Of a DNA stretch of 37,747 nucleotides, positions 8,085 through 14,987 are shown piece by piece. Made by a program: the position numbers and the translations under genes. The notes below the pieces were generated by a model. That model was given only the letters and a program-made list of their open reading frames with translations. It searched no databases and was not told where the DNA came from. The stretch is from a virus, in the IMG/VR virus record IMGVR_UViG_3300033233_000094, positions 1 through 37,747 of that record; one strand, 5' to 3'. Each line of letters opens with the position of its first letter. Position 1 is the stretch's first letter.

Positions 8085-9005
8085 TTAAAATTGCTGGTCA
8101 ATTTTGAATTGAGCTGATTCAGAATCTGGAGCTGTGTTATTTGGATATCCCTCAATTGTTCCTCCACTAACAGAAGCAGGAGCCCTTTCTAATTCAACAT
8201 CATTTTCATCAAATAATCTTAAAGTATGGTTTCTAATAGCATCCAGCATACTTCTTGCTTGTTTAATTTTATCCGTTCCATCTTTGCTTGTGCCCGAAGC
8301 TTCCACTCCATATTCCTGATACATCAACCAACCTGCTGCTAACAACTTTGTAATAGTCCTAACTACTTCATTAGGAGCTTTGAGTGGCAAAGCATACACA
8401 CTTCCAATTGAAGCTTTGACTTCTGCTTCGGCTTGTAATCTTAAAGCGTTAATTCTTCCATCATCAATATAGTTGTTATCAAGGAATCCAGCTTCCTCTC
8501 TAATATCGTGAATGCTGCAATAATGAGATAAGCCATCTAATTGCGTTGCTATGGCATCGTTAATATCTGTTTCAGTTGCAGTCCTGCTATTATAGTAAGT
8601 TGCTTTGAACCAGTTATACTCTGTTCCATTATAAGTAAAAGGAGTTCCTTGCGGATTATCTACTGCAATATCTTTTGCTTCAATAAAAACATATGTCCCA
8701 TCTTTTGTGGCACATCCATAAAGTTTTCTTTGATTAAACGCTATTTTAGTTATCTGGTCTCCTACTGCTAAATCGTGCAATAAGTTGTGAAGTATTATCG
8801 TTTCATTTCCAACTACATCATCAATTGAACAAATGTGTGCTTGTTCTGTTCCTATTCTTTTAACTACCACATAATCGCCCACCTCAAATCCTTGGTTGCT
8901 TTTTACAGCAACAGAAACAGGCGAATCAGAAGCTTTGGCTACTGCAGTAGTTTCTGTTTGTGATGATTTTATAAAATCTTCAGTTGGGGCAATAAATGTT
9001 ATCAT
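8085..9005 (-). CDS. Head-tail connector protein with gp36-like C-terminal domain
   Basis: This 306-residue protein has an N-terminal beta domain (about 1-150, FEVGDYVVVKRIGTEQ) and a helical domain from about 160 to 250 (YCSIHDIREEAGFL, then RINALRLQAEAEVKASIGSV and YALPLKAPNEVVRTI). The helical part resembles Mu gp36/DUF1320-type connector proteins. The extra beta domain is unusual and may face outward. The start at 9005 overlaps the end of the repeat protein by four bases. The operon order (connector, morphogenesis, terminator, tube) fits a head-tail joining role. Confidence 0.65.
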   Translation of the reverse strand: MITFIAPTEDFIKSSQTETTAVAKASDSPVSVAVKSNQGFEVGDYVVVKRIGTEQAHICSIDDVVGNETIILHNLLHDLAVGDQITKIAFNQRKLYGCATKDGTYVFIEAKDIAVDNPQGTPFTYNGTEYNWFKATYYNSRTATETDINDAIATQLDGLSHYCSIHDIREEAGFLDNNYIDDGRINALRLQAEAEVKASIGSVYALPLKAPNEVVRTITKLLAAGWLMYQEYGVEASGTSKDGTDKIKQARSMLDAIRNHTLRLFDENDVELERAPASVSGGTIEGYPNNTAPDSESAQFKIDQQF

Positions 9006-11242
9006 ATTATTATTTTTTGATTTTTAGTTTGCATAACCTCCTCCGTCCCTTTCGTTTGAATTACTGTTTCGTGATTATCTGTGTCAATAGCTTCCTTTAC
9101 TCCTTTTGTCAGTATAGCCGATTTTTGATTTTTAGTCAATAAAACTCCCAGTTGTCTAATAAGTTTTACTACTTTAATTGCAACCTCAATTCTTTGCATT
9201 ACATCCATTCCTGTTCCAGCATCAGAAATGTGTAAATAGTTTGTCAAAGACGTCTCATCTATTCCTATTGCTGTATCATAAAGTGCTAATTTGATTAGTA
9301 AATTTACTTCGTCTTGTCCTAACCCAATTTCAGAAATGAGTATCTTTCTTAGAATATCTATTGTCTCTATCGCTATACCTGAATCCTGAACTGCTATTTT
9401 ATAGATAAGACCTACGGCATCGTTTCCTACTCCAGCATCTGAAATTCCTATTCTTGCTAAAATATTTATTGCTTCAGTTGAAATTCCAATATCTGTTATA
9501 ACTGTTTTTGCTAATATATTTATAATTTCTTTTCCAATACCAGTATCAGCAATGGATAATTTTATCAAAGCATTAACTGCATCTGCTCCTAATCCGCTAT
9601 CAGAAACAGCAACTTGTACCAACACTTTTATCATTTCTGTTGCTAATGCTGAATCTGATACAAAAATTTTGCTTAAAATCTTAATTAAATCAATTCCACT
9701 TCCTGTATCCTGTAATAATGATTTAACTAAAACATTAAATTTATCAATTCCTATTCCGGAATCTTTTAATACTAATTTTGCTAAAATGTTAATTGCTTCT
9801 TGTCCTTGTGCTGTATCTTGAATTGCTAATTTGAATAAAATTATTAAAGCATCAGTGCTCAAAGCTGAATCACTAACAGCTATCTTGCCTAATACTGATA
9901 TTGCCTCAGAACCAATAGCACTATCGCTTATCGCTAAAGTATGTAATATGTTTAATGCTTCTACTCCAATTGCTGAATCATTTATTACTAAGTTTGAAAG
10001 AATATTTATAATTTCTGTTGCTGTTCCCTTATCACTCATCAGTATATTTGCTACTAAAAGGAGATTATCAATTCCACTTCCTTCATCTTGTATAGTTAAT
10101 TTTTTTAGAATACTTATTAAATCAGCACCAATACTTGAATCTAATATAGGAATTGTTCCTTTAATTGAAGAAGTTTCTACTCCGCTTCCAATATCTGAAA
10201 TTGCTCTAAATTGTTTTATTCCGACTATATCATTTTCACTTCCGCTATCTAAAATTATTACTACTTTCTCTTCACTTCCAACTGAACTAAATACTGGTTC
10301 AGGAGAAACATATTTACGAATTCTATAATCATCTATATAACTTACTGTATTACCCCAAGTTAATACACCAACTATTCCAGATGAAAATGCGGAATCTGTT
10401 GCAGATATTGCTGTTGTTAACCCAACATCAGATACAAAACTTAAAGTGCTTCCATTTAATTTTGTTGTCCAGTGCATCCACTGACCAGTAACAGCAGATG
10501 TTGTGTTGTTTGCCAAATCATAACTCGTTGAACCACTTCTTTTATTTATATGCCAATATGGGCTTGCATATGTGCTTTCTATAAACTCATAACTATTTGC
10601 TGCTGGGTCTGCTTGTCCTCGTGCCATTATTGCACATTCATTATATCCTCCATTATTATAAATATTCGTTTCTATAGCACAATTACTTATTGTTACATCT
10701 GAACCACCACTCCGTGCTTTTATCCAATGACCAAAACCACCCGATGGATTATTGATATATAATCTATGATTAGTAGTATCAATAGAAAATACACCATCTA
10801 CTCCTACTGCCCATCTTCCTTTTTCCGTAACAGAGGTTGTAGTATAATCATCAAAATTATCAAAGAAAATAAAAGTATTAAAACCATTACTTGCATTGGT
10901 AGCATTAGCATTTCCATAATAGCAATATATAGTTTGGTTGCTACCTAAATCAGCACTAACTTTTACCCATACTTTAGCAACTCTATTAGGAGAAGTTCCA
11001 GAAACACTTTCTACCCAGAAATTTAATAAAGTAGTCCCATCTGAAGCAGTAAATATTAAATCACCTCCATCATTTTTGGCAGAAGGGAATTTTGCTGAAT
11101 GTCCGTTTAATTGAAAATTATATCCAGTTGAACCTGAACTTTCACCAATATTCAAAGGAACTTGATAGTTTGTGCCAGCACCTGAACTACCAGATATTGT
11201 TATACTTTGTCTATATTGCCAAGATGAATTATACCAAGCCAT
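9002..11242 (-). CDS. Large virion protein: DUF2341-like, LamG-like, twenty 18-residue repeats
   Basis: This is a 746-residue protein. Residues 1-110 (MAWYNSSWQYRQSITIS, NYQVPLNI, CYYGNANATNASNG) match the DUF2341 pattern. Residues 125-315 look like a concanavalin/LamG-type jelly roll (FDNFDDYTT, then GQWMHWTTKLNG and IDDYRIRK). Residues 332-691 are twenty uninterrupted 18-residue repeats with the consensus D-S-x-I-G-x-[ED]-x-[IL]-x-I-L-x-K-[IL]-x-[IV]-S, and residues 692-746 form a charged tail. Sugar-binding beta domains followed by a regular repeat suggest a surface appendage, perhaps a head or whisker fibre, since it lies between capsid and connector genes. The function is inferred. Confidence 0.65.
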   Translation of the reverse strand: MAWYNSSWQYRQSITISGSSGAGTNYQVPLNIGESSGSTGYNFQLNGHSAKFPSAKNDGGDLIFTASDGTTLLNFWVESVSGTSPNRVAKVWVKVSADLGSNQTIYCYYGNANATNASNGFNTFIFFDNFDDYTTTSVTEKGRWAVGVDGVFSIDTTNHRLYINNPSGGFGHWIKARSGGSDVTISNCAIETNIYNNGGYNECAIMARGQADPAANSYEFIESTYASPYWHINKRSGSTSYDLANNTTSAVTGQWMHWTTKLNGSTLSFVSDVGLTTAISATDSAFSSGIVGVLTWGNTVSYIDDYRIRKYVSPEPVFSSVGSEEKVVIILDSGSENDIVGIKQFRAISDIGSGVETSSIKGTIPILDSSIGADLISILKKLTIQDEGSGIDNLLLVANILMSDKGTATEIINILSNLVINDSAIGVEALNILHTLAISDSAIGSEAISVLGKIAVSDSALSTDALIILFKLAIQDTAQGQEAINILAKLVLKDSGIGIDKFNVLVKSLLQDTGSGIDLIKILSKIFVSDSALATEMIKVLVQVAVSDSGLGADAVNALIKLSIADTGIGKEIINILAKTVITDIGISTEAINILARIGISDAGVGNDAVGLIYKIAVQDSGIAIETIDILRKILISEIGLGQDEVNLLIKLALYDTAIGIDETSLTNYLHISDAGTGMDVMQRIEVAIKVVKLIRQLGVLLTKNQKSAILTKGVKEAIDTDNHETVIQTKGTEEVMQTKNQKIII
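9170..10249 (-). repeat. Twenty 54-bp tandem repeats inside coding sequence
   Basis: The DNA coding for residues 332-691 of the protein at 9002-11242 has an exact 54-bp period, 20 units with no indels. Protein units keep D at position 1, G at 5, D or E at 7, and hydrophobic residues at 9, 11, 12, 15 and 17. The units have diverged at DNA level, so this is an old and selected array rather than a recent expansion. The plus-strand ORFs here are shadows of the repeat. Confidence 0.9.
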
Positions 11243-11365
11243 ATTACTTCAAACAAATCTAAAACCGTAAATTAAAATTATCACCCTACAATGGGATTAA
11301 ATATATTCCTTATATCAATAATCTTGAAAATTCCATAAGCCAAAATGAGCCAAGGTTAGCCCACT

Positions 11366-11866
11366 TTAACTTAAAGTTATTTGCACAGTTAATACCCAAA
11401 CCTGTCCTGAAACTTTTGTTCCTTGTGCAGAAACTTTTCTATTAAGTAATTTACCACCAGTTGCTGCATTTAATACCCCAAATTCATTCCAAGCTTGATT
11501 AGCATCATTAGCCCCAAAAGTAGCTTGCCAAGTCACGGTTTGATTTGTTCCATAAGTAGGATAACCTGCATCCATTGGTTTCACTACGCCATTAGTGAAA
11601 GTGGCTTGAGTATCATTTGCAGTTGCAGCAGTTGAACCAGTTCCAACTATTAAATAAGCATTGGCATTGCTCCAAGGAGTGCCTACTTTGTTATCAGTAG
11701 CAATCATTGTTAAAAGATAATTGATACCTTCGTTAACAAGAATATTCCCTTCAAAATTAACTATATCAAATGGATTATTGTTTTTGTAATCATTTTCGCT
11801 GGCATACTTAGTAATTGTCCATTTGGTTGTATGTCCAGCAAGTTCTTTTAAGTTTGATTTGTCCAT
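11366..11866 (-). CDS. Virion beta-domain protein, paralogue of the 1014-1532 product
   Basis: This 166-residue protein has ILVNEGINYLLTMIATDN, then NAYLIVGTGSTAATANDT, then WNEFGVLNAATGGKLLNRK and a final VWVLTVQITLS strand. The layout matches the fibre-like protein at 1014-1532: an AIGDS/VGTGS motif, an ND-T pair, an E-x-G-[LV] turn and a terminal beta strand. It lies just downstream of the capsid and a 55-aa protein, so it may be a head fibre or decoration. The start overlaps the previous gene by 19 bases. Confidence 0.6.
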   Translation of the reverse strand: MDKSNLKELAGHTTKWTITKYASENDYKNNNPFDIVNFEGNILVNEGINYLLTMIATDNKVGTPWSNANAYLIVGTGSTAATANDTQATFTNGVVKPMDAGYPTYGTNQTVTWQATFGANDANQAWNEFGVLNAATGGKLLNRKVSAQGTKVSGQVWVLTVQITLS

Positions 11867-12015
11867 ACTTGTTCTAATTCTTTAATTTGTTTTTCGACCT
11901 CTTTGGCAGATTCTACAAATTTCTTTGCAGCCTCCAAAGATATTTCCCTATAAGCATCAATTGAAGGGTCATACATTGAAATTTTGACCTCTTCTTTTTG
12001 TTTATTTTGTTCCAT
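11848..12015 (-). CDS. Small charged helical protein, 55 aa
   Basis: The frame starts with ATG at 12015 (MEQNKQKEEVKISMYDPSID) and ends with TAA at 11848, giving 55 residues. The second half is a predicted amphipathic helix (AAKKFVESAKEVEKQIKELE). The start follows TTAAAACT, the same context as other starts here, and its end overlaps the next gene by 19 bases. I know no family for it. Its place after the capsid terminator and before the beta-domain protein suggests a small head or neck factor. Confidence 0.65.
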   Translation of the reverse strand: MEQNKQKEEVKISMYDPSIDAYREISLEAAKKFVESAKEVEKQIKELEQVWTNQT

Positions 12016-12067
12016 AGTTTTAAGTTATTTTTTTAATTATTCGACCTTTAATATTGATAATGACCTA

Positions 12068-12113
12068 ATTATAATCCTCTTTCCTTCCTGGGCATAAAGC
12101 CAAAGAGGATTAT
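12068..12113 (-). terminator. 12-bp perfect stem after major capsid gene
   Basis: ataatcctcttt (12071-12082) pairs perfectly with aaagaggattat (12102-12113), with a 19-base loop. It lies 15 bases after the capsid stop. The U-run is weak (ATAATTAGG), so this may be an mRNA-stabilising end or a partial terminator that favours capsid expression. A TATAAT lies in the 3' arm but has no matching -35. Confidence 0.6.
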
Positions 12114-12128
12114 CAATTAGCCCACTAT

Positions 12129-13049
12129 TTAGGCAACTGCATTTAAGATTAAGTAAGCAGCGTCAGTTGAAACAATTTCTTGGGCATAATTATCATGAAC
12201 ACGAATCCAAGTACCTTCTCTATCAGTATCATACCATTTATCAACTGTTCGATTACCAAACTGGAAGTGATAACCAAAACTAATCTGTTTGATACCAGGT
12301 TTTGGACTAACATAAAGCAACCAAGCATTTGGACCCCAGATGTAAGACATTGAAGAATCTTGACCTTCTGGAGCTTCCTCATAACCTGCTGCACCAACTA
12401 ATACTTTTTCTACTCCAAAGATACGAGCTAAAATATCAGTTGTGGCTGCATCAGTGCGATATTTAATTCTTTCGATGATTGCTGGATGGTCTAATAAAGC
12501 ATCATAAACTGTTTTACCAAGAAGTAAAACATTTGGTTCTTTGAATATCAAAGAGTGAATAGCTTTCTTACCTTCTTTGATATCTTTAATTGGGTCAGAG
12601 TTAGAATAATCTGACCATTGAGTTGGGCCACTTAAAACTACGTGATTAGGAATACGATTAGTATCTTGCATTAAAGATGCTAAAGTATATTCCTTTTCTA
12701 CTAATAATTTTTCAGTGACATTTTCAGTAGCATCAATTTCAGGATTTAAAGGATTTGGAGCTTGCTCTTTTAATTCATCAGGAACTAATTCCTTTAATGC
12801 ATGGTCTAAACAAACATAAGGAACGCTTAAAGCAACCCCATAATCAACTTCTTTTGCCGGAGCTCCCATAGCCCTTAAGCTATTTTCTTTGCGGAATTTG
12901 GAAGTATCATATTTGAAATACTTTCCAGTTCTGGTAGTAGTAGGAATCACTGGCAAAATTTGTTCGGCAATGTAAGCCTCGTTTTGATAAGCGACAGAAA
13001 CATTGCCTAATACAGGGTCATATCGAATATCTTGTAATGTAGGTTTCAT
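12129..13049 (-). CDS. Major capsid protein
   Basis: This 306-residue protein has an N-terminal region typical of HK97-fold capsids of the E/Mu gpT type (MKPTLQDIRYDPVLGNVSVA, then YIAEQILPVIPT and GKYFKYDTSKF). It continues with a long helix region (ENVTEKLLVEKEYTLASLMQ), an A-domain section (PNVLLLGKTVYDALLDHPAI, ERIKY) and a C-terminal YDTDREGTWIRVHDNYAQEI. It needs no large prohead cleavage to match usual sizes. It is preceded by a decoration protein and a protease/scaffold, the canonical head order, and followed by a strong stem-loop. Confidence 0.85.
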   Translation of the reverse strand: MKPTLQDIRYDPVLGNVSVAYQNEAYIAEQILPVIPTTTRTGKYFKYDTSKFRKENSLRAMGAPAKEVDYGVALSVPYVCLDHALKELVPDELKEQAPNPLNPEIDATENVTEKLLVEKEYTLASLMQDTNRIPNHVVLSGPTQWSDYSNSDPIKDIKEGKKAIHSLIFKEPNVLLLGKTVYDALLDHPAIIERIKYRTDAATTDILARIFGVEKVLVGAAGYEEAPEGQDSSMSYIWGPNAWLLYVSPKPGIKQISFGYHFQFGNRTVDKWYDTDREGTWIRVHDNYAQEIVSTDAAYLILNAVA

Positions 13050-13076
13050 ACTCGTTTATATTTAATTAGTTAATAA

Positions 13077-13448
13077 TTAAAAAGTATCGTGAATCAAGAA
13101 AGCTTCAAAAATATCGTAGCCATTTGCTGATTCTAAAGCAATACCAAGTGTGGTAGCTGTGCCAGTAGTTGGTTTTTGCATAGCTTTTGCATTATCGCTT
13201 GAAACTATTCTTGACCCAGCAGCGATAGAAGAATTATCGGCCTTTACCTTGGAGGTTCCAAGAACTCTCACAAGGGCTTCTTCCCCTGCTTTTGGATTGT
13301 TCTGTAAAACACCAATAGCATCGAGAGCACCAGTAGTGCACAATTTCACAGTTTGGTTATCGCTAATGCGAACAAACTGATATTGTGCATTGCTTAAATC
13401 CTCTCCTGCTACGAATGTTAAATCTAATACACCTAAAGCTTGACTCAT
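13077..13448 (-). CDS. Head decoration/stabilising protein
   Basis: This 123-residue protein starts MSQALGVLDLTFVAGEDLS and continues with a small beta barrel pattern (YQFVRISDNQTVKL, DAIGVLQNNPKAGEEALVRV). This is characteristic of capsid decoration proteins of the DUF2190/gpD-like type, which trimerise on the capsid surface. The location between the protease/scaffold gene and the major capsid gene is typical. Its leader contains a 7-bp stem at 13475-13499 and the GGTCG motif found before several other genes here. Confidence 0.75.
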   Translation of the reverse strand: MSQALGVLDLTFVAGEDLSNAQYQFVRISDNQTVKLCTTGALDAIGVLQNNPKAGEEALVRVLGTSKVKADNSSIAAGSRIVSSDNAKAMQKPTTGTATTLGIALESANGYDIFEAFLIHDTF

Positions 13449-13474
13449 TTTAGTATTTTTAATTTTTTAAGTTT

Positions 13475-13499
13475 AGGAATGAACACGACCTCCATTCCT
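13475..13499 (-). other. Small stem-loop with GGTCG in decoration gene leader
   Basis: aggaatg (13475-13481) pairs with cattcct (13493-13499); the loop carries the GGTCG motif on the minus strand. It lies between the protease/scaffold stop and the decoration start. It may set relative expression of these genes, or be a site of mRNA processing. Confidence 0.45.
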
Positions 13500-13511
13500 C
13501 CTTCCACTTTT

Positions 13512-14963
13512 TTATGCAATTTTTTCTGCAATTTCAGGATGTTCTGCTAATACCTGTTGTAATGCAAGAGTATAACTTAAATTAGATTCACTCATCTTTG
13601 CTTTGACGAGTTTATCTAATTGTTCCTCTGCAGAAATAGATATCGCAGAATCACTCCCTATTTCGCCAAATAGATTTACTTTCGGCAATTCGCTAACAAG
13701 TTCTTTGAATTGTTCTATTTGCGGTTCTGATAATGACATTATAAAATTCATCACCTTGTTCTTTGATTTAGGCAAGAACACGCCATTGGCATTGTGCTCA
13801 CTGAATGTCAAAGATTCAGCAAAAGTTTCTAATCTTTGTCTGCGTAATTCCTCCATAGCACGAACTCCTTGTTCAGCTTTTTCTTCTAATAGTTTGAGAG
13901 TTTTCTTATCAATAAGAACATTGCCCTCATCTGCTGTAATTTTCTCAGAAGCTTCAATTTTTTCAGAAGCAACTTTTTCAGTTGTCTCTTGAGCTGGAGC
14001 TTCTTGAGCAGGAGTTTCGGTTTTGGGAGTTTCAGTGGCTTGAGTTTCAGTGGCTGGAGTTTCTGTCTTTTGTTCCTCTGCCTTTGGTTCCTCTGTTTTC
14101 GGTTCCTCTGTTTCTGTGGTTTCAGTTTGTTCAGGTTGTTCATCTAAAACAGAAGCAAAAATAATTTTAGCTTCCTCGGATAATTCATCTTTGTGCTCCT
14201 TTAAGAAAGCTTTTTCTTCATCAGTTAAGCTTTCAGGAGTTTTAATAATAACATCCATTAAATTCATATTATTATTGTTATTTTGATTTAATGTTTCTTC
14301 AGAGAGGACTATTGCTGGCAATTCCTTAAAATAAGGTTTATTTACCAGAGCCCCTCCTACTAAAACATTTTTTCTAATTTTATGAGTTTCTGGGTCTTCA
14401 TAGATGGTATAAAATTCAGGACTAAAGTATTTGTATGCCTTGTCCTGAATTAACTGCCTTCCTTTGTTAGTCCATTCTACGACAGCCCATAGCCCATCTC
14501 GACCTTTATTGATTAGTTTTTTAAACCAACCTATTGCTGGTTTGGTTTCGCCTGGATTAGCATGACCTTCTGTAATTGGTATATCGTTTCTTACTCCATC
14601 GTTGAAATTTTTAACAAATTCAGCGATATCTTTTTCAGTGATTTTGATTTTACCATACTGAGGATGGTCCCACTCTCCTACCGGAATAATTTTAATTTCT
14701 TTTGTGGTATCATCCTCCTCAAATTTCAATGTTTCAATTTTTACTGGATAATAAGTAGCACATTCGGAAGCTTGCTTTAATACCCATTTTCCATCTTTAT
14801 CTTGTTCATATTTAGTTTTAACAGCAGCCCAAGCTACCATATTAGCTTTGGCTTCATCTTTGTATTGTGCCAAAGCAGAATTAAAAGCAGCAATCCAAAT
14901 TTCTTTTGCATGCTTTGGCAAATCTTTTATTTTATCTGGCGGATTTTGAATTGTGTATGGCAT
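13512..14963 (-). CDS. ChaB-Mu gpI-like prohead protease with scaffold region
   Basis: This 483-residue protein has three parts. Residues 1-62 are ChaB-like (DLPKHAKEIWIAAFNSALAQ, then NMVAWAAVKTKYEQ). Residues 85-220 resemble the Mu gpI protease: DIPITEGHANPGETKPAIGW with His134, then KYFSPEFYTIYED with Ser181, and VLVGGALVNKP. From residue 233 there is an acidic helical scaffold with a repetitive T/E/P/A/K linker at about 275-330. An in-frame ATG at 14267 after AATAATAAT could start a stand-alone scaffold, as Mu does with its nested scaffold. It precedes decoration and capsid genes. Confidence 0.8.
   Translation of the reverse strand: MPYTIQNPPDKIKDLPKHAKEIWIAAFNSALAQYKDEAKANMVAWAAVKTKYEQDKDGKWVLKQASECATYYPVKIETLKFEEDDTTKEIKIIPVGEWDHPQYGKIKITEKDIAEFVKNFNDGVRNDIPITEGHANPGETKPAIGWFKKLINKGRDGLWAVVEWTNKGRQLIQDKAYKYFSPEFYTIYEDPETHKIRKNVLVGGALVNKPYFKELPAIVLSEETLNQNNNNNMNLMDVIIKTPESLTDEEKAFLKEHKDELSEEAKIIFASVLDEQPEQTETTETEEPKTEEPKAEEQKTETPATETQATETPKTETPAQEAPAQETTEKVASEKIEASEKITADEGNVLIDKKTLKLLEEKAEQGVRAMEELRRQRLETFAESLTFSEHNANGVFLPKSKNKVMNFIMSLSEPQIEQFKELVSELPKVNLFGEIGSDSAISISAEEQLDKLVKAKMSESNLSYTLALQQVLAEHPEIAEKIA
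14265..14267 (-). other. Possible internal start for nested scaffold protein
   Basis: The in-frame ATG (Met233, MNLMDVIIKTPESLT) follows an asparagine run, QNNNNN, whose DNA reads AACAATAATAAT, the same A/T-rich context as true starts in this genome. A product from here would be a 251-residue scaffold without the protease. Confidence 0.45.
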
Positions 14964-14987
14964 AGTTGTTAAAAAGTTTAACTTTGA

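Noticed and set aside
9552-10328. Two plus-strand ORFs over the repeat array
   Set aside because: They are antisense to the twenty 54-bp repeats and simply mirror their period.
13886-14164. Lysine/proline-rich minus ORF and plus-strand ORFs in the protease gene
   Set aside because: They are other-frame shadows of the repetitive T/E/P/A linker in the protease/scaffold gene.
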